Assembly: GCF_003473485.1 (NCBI RefSeq)
Contig: NC_053045.1
Location: 45,426,494 to 45,490,493 of the forward strand
DNA length: 64,000 bases
Origin: Medicago truncatula
Taxonomy: Eukaryota; Streptophyta; Magnoliopsida; Fabales; Fabaceae
Direction: 5' to 3'
Each line of letters begins with the position of its first letter. Position 1 is the stretch's first letter. A program made the translations under genes and the position numbers. The notes below the pieces were generated by a model. It was not told where the DNA came from and searched no databases. It saw only the letters and a list, made by a program, of their open reading frames with translations. Positions 21,662-33,257 of this stretch are shown here, one piece after another.

Positions 21662-23869
21662 TGTGAGTGATTGAATTGAACCCTACTACAATGCAGAACC
21701 ACTTCGCAGTTCGGTCACAAACTAGCACCTCGTATAACAAATAACAAGTGTAACTAACTAATATACAAATTTACCTAGGTTTCAATAAATATTTAAAGTT
21801 TTGTTTTTAGTCCTTCAAAAATAAAATCACATTTTTTACTTCTTATAAAATTTTTCATCAGCATTTTTAGTTCTTATAAAATTTTTCTATCAACATTTTT
21901 AGTCTTGTCAAAAATTTTCAACAACATATGGTCCCTAAAATGTTTAAGAAAAATGTCACAATGACTAAAAAGTGTGATTGTATTTTGTAGGGACTAAAAA
22001 CAAAACTGTGAATATTTATAGGGATCAAAAACTTAATTAACCCATTTATTTATGCTCTTTTTTGAGTGAATTTTTTCTCTTAATTTAAATTAATTTATAT
22101 TATATTAAATACTTTTTTATAATATTATTTAAATTATTAACTAAAAAACTAGCTAAATCCAATTCCAATAGTACAATATATTAGACATGGTCGGAGGAGC
22201 TTATTCTAATTTTATTTGTAAAAAATATTTGATTGTAATATATCTCAAAATTGATATTTTTCTCTGCATAAATATAAATACAAAAAAATAGTATCACAAT
22301 CATAGAAAAGTTAATTAATATATGCGGACATACATACAATACTCAACTCCCTTCTCCTCATTTTTCTTCTTTATTCGTTCAATGGGGTGATTTAGGGCTA
22401 GATTTTGAGCTTTTTAAGGCTAGACAGTAGACATGGTAGATAACAATTCAAAAGCTCATCTCTAGACGACAACAACGAGTCATCAACAAAGCATACATTA
22501 ATTAAGTTGAGTCTCTTACACCTAGGGTGATGAAGTCTTTTACACCTAGAGTAATATCTATACTGAGATATGTCTTTTAGCTGCGTATGATGTCTATTAA
22601 GATATGAGAAATGATATTTGTACAACCACTTTGTGACAACTTTCTCTTATACTTACATTATATTTTTTTCTCTCTCCATTGTATTTGACCAATGAAAAAT
22701 GAGAAAAAAGAAGTTATCACATAAATTGTCTCAGATAATTGTTCAAATATTACTACTCTTATGATATTCCATACAAATTACAAACATACAAGGAGATATA
22801 AGGTCTCCCAATTTAAGTCGCATCCTACTTGAAACACATTACATTTTATTTGTTAAAACTGTAGAGACAATATGATAAATCACTTAGTAACAAGCTATGA
22901 GTCTAAAGTTTTTAAGAGACGCAACATTTGGTACCTTAGGAGTCAAATTCACATAAATATTCTTGATAAGTCTAAGCATAAATCTATATATTCAAAGAAC
23001 TCACCAGCAACAAGGATGACAATATCCCTTACAATATTCCAAATTTCCAAGTACTTTTGAAAAAATGAACATTATGTTAATCAATACTTGTAGCTTCAAA
23101 CAAAGTAAGCCTTATTTGCGTCCAGTTAGAATAAGTGACATTCACACGCATATATTTAGTCTTTTAAATGCGGCGTTGATTTATTTTAAATTTACGGATT
23201 AACACCATCTAGTACAAAATTCAACTAAATTATTGACTTTGGTATCTTCAACATTACGGATCTAGATTCAATTTGTATTTTAAACATTTTAATTTAATCA
23301 TATTTATAGACATTTTACCGTTATATATTATTAACATGAAACTGTCTTCTACCATTTGAATGACTCAGATATTTTTTTTTTAAAAAAACAAATAGAAAAG
23401 ATGTACTACCTGATGGTGCAAAAGAAAGTTAACTCCATCACCATCAATTTCTTTTGAGGGGAATCAATCCATCACCATGAGTTAATAAGCTATTTATGGT
23501 TGTGGAACACAATCATTGAATATCCACTTCAAGATATTTAGGCGAATGCATTGAATTTGAGATTTTTATTTACCTAAATTAAAATGACTAATTTTACCAA
23601 TCAAACAAAATAACTTCACATTTTTTTACTCATGAAAAAAGAAAAGAGAAGGTGTTAGACTTAGACGGCATGTTTGACTGAATTGACCTTTGAATAAAAG
23701 GGTCATTAATTTTCATTTGATTTGATTCCAATCAGTCTTTCTTCATTCTTCAACCAATCCAATTCCATTTCCTCAACAAACTACTCTATTCTCCGGCCAC
23801 CGTCACCGACGGAGCGCCGTTATCGCATTCCTCATAATTCGGTGCTTGTGAAGCTTTTCGCAACCAACC
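21662..23869. other. Intergenic region between divergent genes
   Basis: Apart from a MITE near 21783-22041 this is AT-rich DNA without a convincing gene. The last 150 bases (about 23720-23869), with CTCCGGCCACCGTC-type sequence, are the probable leader of the ERGIC3-like gene. The GA-rich segment just above 21661 belongs to the leader of the zinc-binding gene. Confidence 0.5.
21783..22041. mobile_element. MITE-like inverted repeat
   Basis: The left end (AATAAATATTTAAAGTTTTG, then TTTTTAGTCC) pairs with the right end read in reverse (ATAAATATTCACAGTTTTG, then TTTTTAGTCC). The interior holds repeated TTTTTAGTTC and TTATAAAATTTTT units. It is non-coding. Confidence 0.6.
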
Positions 23870-26800
23870 ATGGATAAAGTCTTCAACAAGCTCCGCAATT
23901 TGGATGCATACCCAAAAGTCAATGAAGATTTTTATAACCGCACTCTCGCCGGAGGTGTCGTCACCGTCGTCTCCGCCGCTGTCATGCTTTTCCTCTTTAT
24001 TTCCGAGCTAAGTATGATACGATCCTTTTTTCATACTTTTCATTTTTTGTTTTATTTTTGTAAATTTTCGAACTTTGAACGATTTTTTGTTACATGGTTG
24101 GTAAAGTTTGGAAATTTAGAAGGGGTTACTTGAATTCCGTGGGTTTTGATTTCTGGGTTGTTGAGATAATCGTTTCAATTTGTGTATATTTAGGATTTAG
24201 GATGGGATCATTATTGCTGTTGCTTGTGGTTATCATTTAAGATCACTTTCGTGGGTTTTGGTTTCCATTTGCAATTTTGTTGTGTATTTAGCTGAATTTG
24301 AAGTGTTTTGGCTTTTCAATGAGAATTAATAAAAGCAAAATAAAAAAAGAAGGCTTGAATTGAAGCTTATTTCTTCCTCTCTATTTCAATCCTGTTAGAA
24401 AATTCATGCTATTTGCTGTTACCATGTTTATAAGAAATTAATGATTCAATGTGCCAACTGCAAGGCAATGAGAGTTTTGATTCAATGTTTTTTGTTGTAA
24501 TTCCTAGATAGTTAAGGGAATTCATCAAGGATAGGTTTGTTTGTTCTGTCTTCATTTGTGTGCATTGATTCACCTTGCAGATGTTATTTAACTTGCGATT
24601 AATGTTATGCATGTTTGGATTGGCGGTGAGATGTCGGCAAGTCACCGCAGTTTTGGCAAATGCTACACTTTATAGATTCAACAATATCAAAGTGTCACCG
24701 TGATATTGAGAGACTCAACCGTCAATCCAAGCATGATCACAGGTTAAATAATTATTGGCGCAAGGGGTATATCAAACTCAATCAGTACTGCTATAATTTA
24801 GTGCTACTGCTACCCTTTTATCCACTTGAGCGTATTTTTCTGCAATTTTCATATCCTTAGGATGGGATCATTATTGCTGTGGCTTTGCGTTATTTATTTA
24901 CTATTTGTTTTTAGTACTAGGTGAGACCAGATCCCGCGAGAGTGATCTTAAATGAAACACAAACTTCAATAACTTTATCGGTTTTATTTTGATTGCAGGA
25001 TTGTATCTCTACACTGTTACAGAGAGTAAGCTTTTGGTGGATACTTCGAGGGGAGAAACCTTAAACATCAATGTAATCATCATTGTTATATTTTTTCTGC
25101 AATGTTAATAGTTTTGCTAAGCTCGTTATATTTCAAGTCTAATCTATGGTCTGGGTCATGATTCATGGGTTATACAATATTATTTTCCCATAAATTTATT
25201 AGTTTGGTGATTTATTGTTGAGCCAAACTGTGTAAGATCCATTATCTCAAAGTTTTTTCCTTCTAAACAATTCCGTAATTGTTCATCTAACTTCATATAT
25301 ATGTTTTCGTCTTTCCCTCCTTTGAAATGCAGTTTGATGTCACTTTTCCTGCTGTTCGATGTTCAATACTCAGTTTAGACACAATGGATATTAGTGGCGA
25401 GCGGCATCACGATATAGTATGTATTGCTCAGACTTCATTGTATCAATTAAAATTTCAGTTCCGATGCACGCACATACTTTTAGGCTCATTGCTGATTTTG
25501 CTTTGTATCAATTAACTCTGTTTCTATTTGCAGCTGCATAATATAATGAAACAAAGAATTGATGCTAATGGTAAAGTGATAGAAGCTAGAAAGGAAGGAA
25601 TTGGCGCACCAAAGGTTAGTTTAAATACTCAGACAACCTTTTACAATGCATCAGTTGCTTGCTTTGGATCTGATGGAGGAATTGAAATCCATTTTTCCTA
25701 TTATTTTTCCATGTTTGTACTACTCTTTAGCGCCATAATCAGGTTTTCTAATACCGGGCCTAGCCCATCCTTACAAAATTGGCTTGTAAGGTAGGGCTGC
25801 CACTCTTTATAAACTCTCTAGTCAGGCCTTATCTTTAACCTATATGGGACTTGGTTTTTCCAATAGCCATCCAAAAGACCAAGGTCTATATTCATTTATA
25901 CAAAATTTACTTTTCTGATTTCCTGTGTATTTTCCCTATTGCAGATTGAAAGGCCCTTACAGAAACATGGTGGCAGGCTTGAACATGATGAAAAATATTG
26001 TGGTTCTTGTTTTGGTGCAGAAGAGGTACATTTGATCGTGTTTATTATGTTTAAATTTGGTCTAGTTTTCTTAGAATTTTGTAACCGCAGTAAGTGTTGA
26101 GTATTGCTTAGAATTGCAAGGTGCGCAGTGACAAAATTTGGTGAGGTAAGAAATTCTTAGTCAAAAGGCAAAAAAGTTCCCTTGAGACGCTAGGTTTTTT
26201 TATTGACTTGTGGCAACATTGAAGAAAGATGTTAAAAAACAATAAAACCAAATAACTGTTATCATTAAAAAGAGAATGTGTGTTAATCGATTCTGGAGTT
26301 TGGACATATGAAACATAACTCTCCAAATTCTTTCACCTATGGAATTCTTTCATGAGTTATTTTATCTTCATATATTGTTTGTTTGTTTTCTTAACAAGAA
26401 ATAAGTGTATTAATTTGGATTTATGAGTACCATTATTACCACTCACGAATAATAGAGTTATTCAACTAATTTGGATATATAGTATTTTTTCTTTACTATT
26501 ATCCACATTCCATCTCTGTGGGCAGTTTTTAGGCCATGGCCTAGTTTCTTTGCACACTACTGTCTACTTTTCATCCGTGGTTACAATTTTGAACCCTGGT
26601 TTTCTTTTGCAAAAGATGTTGACAGCAACGGGAATGCAATTTATGACTTTTTTTTCTAATTATTTGACACTAAATATGCTTTGTATATCCTTAATTTTCC
26701 TGCCGTTGACATATTAATTTTCAGTTGTATGTCTTATTTTCTTTTTGAAGAGCAAATAGATTATAGCAAGAACGGTACACAAGAGGTACTACAACCCAAT

Positions 26801-29800
26801 ACAACCAAAGAAAATATTCCCGTGTTTGGTTTGTTGAAAAATAGAAAGATAAAATACTTCTTTACGCCTCTTAAACACTGAAATTATCTTCATTGCTACA
26901 ATGGTAATAACAATGATAAATCATAATAAGACCGATCTTGTTAAATGTGCATATATTGTAGACAAAGTTAGGCTGATGCAAATGTCCATGGAGTTACATG
27001 GTGTTGGAATACTGATGCTAGAAAGTTTGGTTTGACTAACATAGTTGCATTTGTCTTTTGTGATTTGAGAATCTATGGTTACTGAATTTTATGAGTAGCT
27101 ATTATTATGCTGAAGTTTAATTTGATTTTTATCGTTGATGCTTTCGTTTTCACTGTGCAATCTGCATCGTAAATTGTATTATTTTCTGTGTACTACCTCA
27201 GTTCCTTTTTAATTGTCACTTTTGAGTTTTTTACACAAACCAAGACAACAATTACATTTTACCATTTTTTGATTCAACAACTTATCTTTTTCCTATAATC
27301 CTTCATCATTTAATATTTCATTTCATATGTTTCTCTCTCTGCAATAAATAACCAAGGGTAATAAAGGCACAACAACATTTAATGTTGTATTGAACTTTGA
27401 AAGTGACACTTAATTAGAAACAAAAAATTTCTACAAAAGTGACAATTAAAAAGGAACGGAGGGAGTATTTTGTACACTTTCAATTCAGTGAAACTTATAC
27501 TCTCCAATTGTTTTATAATTTCTTTTATGTCAATGCCACTCTCTCTCATGCAGTCAGACGACCACTGTTGTAATAATTGTGAAGAAGTTCGTGAGGCATA
27601 TAGGAAGAAGGGATGGGCACTGACAAATATAGATTTGATTGATCAGGTTGGCTCCATACTAGCTTTGCTTCGTTGATCTTTTTCTCTGTTTTCTGTTTTG
27701 TTCAATTGTTAAATTTCGTTTACATCTTAATTATTGAATTCATTTCTTTAACCAATTAGTTTTAAACTCCTATCAGTATAAATGACTCATTTATTTATCA
27801 ATATGTATGCGGTTTGTAAACTCTCAAAATCATCATCCAGTTTTAGAGCTTGGCAACCTAACATTCTTAGCTTACTAACGATTTGGTTTTGCTTTTAGTG
27901 TCAAAGAGAGGGTTTTGTGCAAAAGGTAAAGGATGAAGAAGGTGAAGGATGCAATATTCATGGATCTCTTGAAGTGAATAAAGTGGCAGGAAATTTTCAT
28001 TTTGCGACTGGCCAAAGCTTTCTTCAGTCAGCTATCTTTCTGGCTGATCTACTTGCTTTGCAGGATAATCATTATAATGTAAGAATGAACAACAGGATTT
28101 CTAACATCTCTTATTTTATTTATGTATAATGTGAAATTTTTTAAAAAATTACAATGTTTTCCCCTTTGCTTGTAATCACATAATTGATTTTCAATGCTTG
28201 CTGTATGCTGCAGATAAGCCATCAGATCAACAAATTAAGTTTTGGTCACCATTACCCTGGATTGGTTAATCCTCTTGATGGGTAATTTTCTTTTTTCTCC
28301 CTAAGGTGCCTTTATTGTTTATGGTTACGAGATTCATAAATTTGGATCTCACAGCACATAATGTATTTCTAAAGTACTTCCCCTTTATCAGTAAAACTTA
28401 AATAAACAAATTCCCTTATATTTAAGAAAAACCACTATAACTATTAACATATTTGATAACTTAGCCATTCCTTGGTGGATGGTGTGTGGTCAAATGCCAT
28501 TCTTTAACCTTATTTAGACTTATCTGTTGAGAAATGATTCAAATGAATACTTTGGTGTAGCTGAACCTTCATTCAAATGTTTGGGCTCCAAAACTAACCT
28601 TTAACTCAGCTACAAAACTTGAATTGTTCTTCCTCACCCATTCTCTCTTATATTCTTGAACATAAAGCTAATTGACTCATCTACCATGCTGAATGTGAAT
28701 GCTAGGCGAGAAATATTGCATTCTGGTTTAGAAGACTTCTTACAGTGTATTGCAAAATTTATATAGAAAGGGAAGTCAGGGTTAATTTCATTACGGCATT
28801 CTGCTTTCTGAGATTTTGTATGCCGCTAGTTGGCGGTTGCATGCACAGATGGGTTATTGATATTTTGTCAGAAGTGTTTTTTTTTTTTGGATAAAATCAA
28901 TGAGAAGGGCAAACTGGGACAATGAACAGGGCTAATACTCGTCTCAAAATTGAAAAAAAGTAGTTAGTAGAGGATCGTGTTGAGCGTGTTCTCCTGATCC
29001 CCGGTGAACGTTGCTATGGTTTTGAGGAGTCAGGGACTTCGAAGGCCAAGCATGCCCCATTGCATGCTTAGCCATTAGATTTGGCCTATAGGCTTGTAAT
29101 GTGAGGGTCACCTATACTTTATAAGCTCTTTAGGCCTTATATTTAGCTAACGTTGAACTTGGGTTTTTCTCAACATACCCCTAGCGCCTAACACTATTGA
29201 GTTTGGTACGTGAGTAATACAGTGGCTCATTTTAGCAGATCTAGGATAGATTCTCATACTATCTAAGGTTTTTGGGCCTAAGTCGACTCCACTAAGCTGA
29301 CTTGTGAGTTGATGATTGTCCAGGCTTTATAAGCTCTATCAGGCCTCAAATCTAGTCAATGTGGAACTTGTGTTTTTCTCAATAAACTTTATGACTGCAA
29401 TCATTGCAGTGAGACTTTTGCAGAAATAGGAAACTGTTAATAATTACATGTATTTTGACTGTGAGTGCAAAGTTATTTTGTCTTGTATTTTGTCCCTACC
29501 ATTTGAAGTCTTTCTTCTTTTCTCTTAATGCTTTGCAGGATAAAATGGGTCCAAGGAAATGATCATGGCATGTACCAATATTTCATAAAGGTTTGTACTT
29601 GGTAGTATCAGAAAATATTTTCCTCATTGAAATTTGTTCGCCTGCTATTATCATTACCCAATTGCTTGATAATGATATTAAATACATATGATATATTTAG
29701 CTTTTATATGACATTCTGAAATTTTGCTTGATGATTTTGATACTGATCTTAGCTAAAACATAAACTATTATTCTCTGGAAAATATAAACAATATCGTTTT

Positions 29801-31244
29801 TATTATATCATTACCCTTTTCCCACCGGTAGATGCACTTATGATAACATGTTACATTACATGCTATTGCACTGTTATCTTTTCTTTACTTTTTTGGCGAA
29901 TATACTGGGTTAACACTCATTTGCATTTTCTGCATACACTTTGTAGGTGGTCCCTACAGTATACACGGACATTAGAGGTCGTGTTATACATTCAAATCAG
30001 GTATTGTTAAATGTCATAAACATTCATTTCATGTTGTTCATTCATTGTATAATATCTTAGTAACATTGTAAATGTTATTCCACAGTATTCCGTGACCGAG
30101 CATTTCAAGAGTTCAGAATTGGGTGCTGCAGTTCCGGGAGTTTTCTTCTTCTATGACATATCTCCAATAAAGGTAAGAGTACTTTTTTTGCAGCTAAACT
30201 GAATAAAAATGCTGTGAAGTGTTTTCCTTCTTCCCTTGATGACGCTTAGAATGTGTTTTTACATGTCAGATTGTTACAGCCAGGCACAACATTAATGGTC
30301 TTAGTCTTTCCATAAGATATTACCTTCTCAATATTTCCTTGGCTAGGGAATTGTTGTTGATTGCCACATTTTGTGAACATAATTTGCATGATTGGTTGAT
30401 TCTCTGCTTTTCTTGCCTGATTTTGCGGTCACGAACTCCTGCATGTTAAATTATTTCATTTCATTCATCCTATGACATTTGGGCTCTGTTTGCATTTTGT
30501 ATGTTTTTCTAATTTAAAAATTGTTATTAGAGATGGGGGGGGGGGGGGGGGGGGGGGGGATAGGAAAGGAAAATTCAATCAAGGACTATAACATGCTTAT
30601 ATGCAGTCAATAATATGTTACATTGGTTCCCTTCACGTCGTCCACCTTGAAGTTTGTTTTATACCTTAATTATAACTGCCATGACTATACGCTTTGGATG
30701 GAGTTTTGATATTTTTATTTTATCTCTATTATTGAACAAAGTAAATCTTGAGAAATATTGTAATCAAATTCAAAATCAATGCTTGCATCGAATCTTAATA
30801 AGTTTTAACTTTAGAGCTTAAATTTTGTATTTTTGATTTAATTTGTAGAAAAAGAGGACTTTTGTTATTTGATCACTTGATAAATAATCAATACTTATGC
30901 ATATTGTTCTTCACTTTGTAGAAAAAGTAGACTTTTCTTATTTGATTTACTTGATAAACCAATGTGTTTAATGTTGCAGGTCAACTTTAAAGAGGAACAT
31001 ATTCCATTTTTACATTTCTTGACCAATATTTGTGCAATCATTGGAGGTAAATCATACATTTGTACTATTGTACATTCATTTCTATACATTTGGGACATCA
31101 ATTTTTTGCCTCATGCAACTGATTAAAAACGGATTTCAATTTCTCTGCATAGGTATATTCACAATTGCGGGAATAGTGGATTCATCAATATATTATGGTC
31201 AGAAAACAATCAAGAAGAAGATGGAGATCGGAAAATATAGATGA
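23870..31244 (+). CDS. ERGIC3: ERGIC3/ERV46-like ER-Golgi cargo protein
   Basis: ERGIC3/Erv46 proteins cycle between ER and Golgi in COPI/COPII vesicles and help sort cargo. Exons: 23870-24011, 24999-25072, 25333-25416, 25534-25614, 25945-26025, 27554-27646, 27899-28078, 28214-28281, 29539-29590, 29947-30000, 30086-30172, 30980-31046, 31153-31244. The frame is unbroken through all 13, giving 384 residues, a normal length for the family. The cytosolic start is MDKVFNKLRNLDAYPKVNED. The first membrane segment is at about 28-47 and the second at about 343-372, with a large luminal domain between them. The lumen carries cysteines C146/C149 (CGSCFGAE) and C159/C160/C163 (HCCNNC). The C-terminal tail is basic (KKKMEIGKYR). 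Introns 4, 5 and 8 carry repeats. Long introns and intact exons suggest a functional gene. Confidence 0.95.
25741..25885. repeat. Dispersed repeat unit (TTTATAAACTCT...AGGCCTTA), copy 1
   Basis: This stretch in intron 4 of the ERGIC3-like gene contains CGGGCCTAGCCCATCC, CTTTATAAACTCT, CAGGCCTTAT and ATGGGACTTGG. The same ordered words recur twice in intron 8 (29095-29175 and 29315-29385). Its class is not known to me. Confidence 0.6.
27193..27465. mobile_element. Stowaway-like MITE in ERGIC3-like intron 5
   Basis: The left end is CTACCTCAGTTCCTTTTTA and the right end read in reverse is CTCCCTCCGTTCCTTTTTAA. Both are flanked by TA (27191-27192 and 27466-27467), matching Stowaway ends with a few substitutions. 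Confidence 0.85.
29095..29385. repeat. Dispersed repeat unit, copies 2 and 3
   Basis: Two units in intron 8 of the ERGIC3-like gene (about 29095-29175 and 29315-29385) share ACTTTATAAGCTCT, AGGCCT, AACTTGGGTTTTTCTCAA and related words. They are about 220 bp apart and are similar to the unit at 25741-25885. Confidence 0.6.
30535..30559. repeat. Poly-G tract of 25
   Basis: An uninterrupted run of 25 G lies in the intron 30173-30979 of the ERGIC3-like gene. Such runs are rare in AT-rich plant DNA. They are prone to length errors in sequencing and can form four-stranded structures. Confidence 0.9.
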
Positions 31245-31734
31245 TGGGGTCAGGTCACACTATCCTTCCTACATCGGTGCTCTAATGTCCGAGTTGAATC
31301 TGCTCATGACTTGTACTTGGTTGGTCAGTGCATACGCGTTTCATATAACACCATGATTAAGCCGAGCTGTAGATTCAGTTGATTAATGAATTGTATTTTT
31401 TGGATCTTGAAGATGTAGTGCTCTAGCCATTTTCATGTATTTTGAAGAATTTGAAGCTGTTAAGTTAAAATCTAAATATTTTGATTTCTTTCCTATCTTG
31501 TTTATTAAATTTTCAAAGTTAACAGAGTGTAAGTTATTATTAATTAAATTTTCAAAGTTAATAGTGTAATGGTAGAGTTTTATCAATATTTGTTTTTTTA
31601 CATAAACATCCATGTCGAGTTTGTTTGAAGACAAACAAATGAGGTTGTTCATGTTCTTACTAGAGTGACCACATCTTGGTTCTCAAGTTTTGATATGTAT
31701 ATATTTAAATATTAATAAATTTAAACATGTATGT

Positions 31735-32058
31735 AAGAGCACCCACATCCATACCACTTATATGAGTGGTATAAATAGACCCCGTTTAATTTTTTATAAT
31801 ATTACACATTTCTCAATTATTTAAACTACTCAACTATATTTTTAAAATATCCATACTACTCATCTAATATCTACAATAGGTTCCACTAAATTTACAACAA
31901 TCAATTACAATATGTGTTATTTGTGATTTATGTTTTTTTATTCCAACACAACATATACCACGGTGGTACTGTATAGGAACGGTGACAACAATTAAAGTCA
32001 CTTTTCTGACAACTTCAGTAAAGACACGGTTGTTTTTCAACCGATATTGATGCTCTAA
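31735..32058. mobile_element. Possible MITE, GAGCAyC ends
   Basis: The left end AAGAGCACCCACATCC resembles the right end read in reverse (TTAGAGCATCAATATCG). The interior contains a small hairpin (TACCACTTATATGAGTGGTA). No clear target duplication was seen. Confidence 0.45.
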
Positions 32059-32365
32059 GAGATTAATTTTTATACATTTTGTAGGGGTAATTTATACAAA
32101 CTTTAGAATTCCTTTGCATTATCATCAGATAATTTAACATTTTTGTTGTGTTATCTTAAATAAATAAAAAATTATAATTCTCTGTTCGACAGTGAATTAT
32201 AATGTATATTTGTGTGTCAGTGTGTGTGTGGTGAATGTTTTCTTGTTTGTGCTACATACATTTTCTTCGACAGTGAAATTAAAGATGGAACATAAGAAAG
32301 TTTACCAAGACATGTCATTCAACACTCTTTTGTGACTCGATATTGTTAGTATTTTGATTGTACTA

Positions 32366-32720
32366 GGCTAAAATATGGTTTTAGACCTTGCAAATATACC
32401 TCGATTTGGTTTTAGTCCCTGTAATTTTTTTTTTTGTTGTTTTTGATCCCTGCAAAATATTTTGTTTTTGATCCCCGAGGGACTATTTTCAAAAACAAAA
32501 TATTTTGCAAAGACCTTTTTAAAAATCAGAAGATTTTGCAGGGACTATTTTTCTAATAAATAGATCCAGTATGTCACGTGTGCAAATCATCACAAAAGTG
32601 AGGACTAGGACCAAAACCAAAACGATGCACATTTGGAGGGACCAAAAACAACAAAAAAAAATTACAGGGACTAAAATCAAAACGAGGTATATTTGCAGGG
32701 ACCAAAACCATATTTTAGCG
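32366..32720. mobile_element. Mutator-type MITE with near-perfect 9-bp target duplication
   Basis: Inverted ends of roughly 60 bp or more read GCTAAAATATGGTTTTAG and TTTTAGTCCCTGTAAT from left and right. The flanks are ATTGTACTA (32357-32365) and TTTGTACTA (32721-32729), matching at 8 of 9 positions. The frame open across its right half is an artefact of the terminal repeat. Confidence 0.75.
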
Positions 32721-33257
32721 TTTGTACTATTCAGATTTACTCAAATGGATACAGGGATGAGTAGTACTCTACCCATTGTCGTCCCCAGTGGGTGGACTGA
32801 ATTGAGAGTAAGTTGCTATTTTACAAATTTGAATGAGTAAATTGATTAACTCATACAAATTGTAAAACTAAAATAATATTCACTTAAAGATCTTTTTGAT
32901 GAATATAGTTCACTATAAGGAGATTTGAACATTGTTTCCTTAAATTTATAAGATCAAACTTTTACCGTTGAGTTGAAACCTCATAGACATGAACGTAAAT
33001 TATTATTATGAATTCACTCGCCAAAACTTGATCGTGATAGTTTGTACATAGTGTTTTCTGCCAAATGTGTAGAAAATATCAATTATATAAGATACAACAA
33101 TAATATCAGAAATGTTGGCTTAATGATCAAAGTAATATTTGGAAAAAAATAATCAATAGACACTTAAAACTTACCAACAAATTTAGCAATAAAATTGGCA
33201 AACAAAAATACTGCAAATGATTAACAAAATTGTCTGATAGAATACAATACACAACTT

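Larger units (their letters stand above)
31245..33257. other. Intergenic region between convergent genes
   Basis: The region holds the 3' untranslated regions of both flanking genes, a short direct repeat with TAAATTTTCAAAGTTAA at about 31505 and 31547, and two MITE-like elements (31735-32058 and 32366-32720). No gene was found. Confidence 0.55.

Noticed and set aside
32571-32840. Forward open frame rich in Lys/Thr/Arg
   Set aside because: Most of it is the right terminal repeat of the MITE at 32366-32720.
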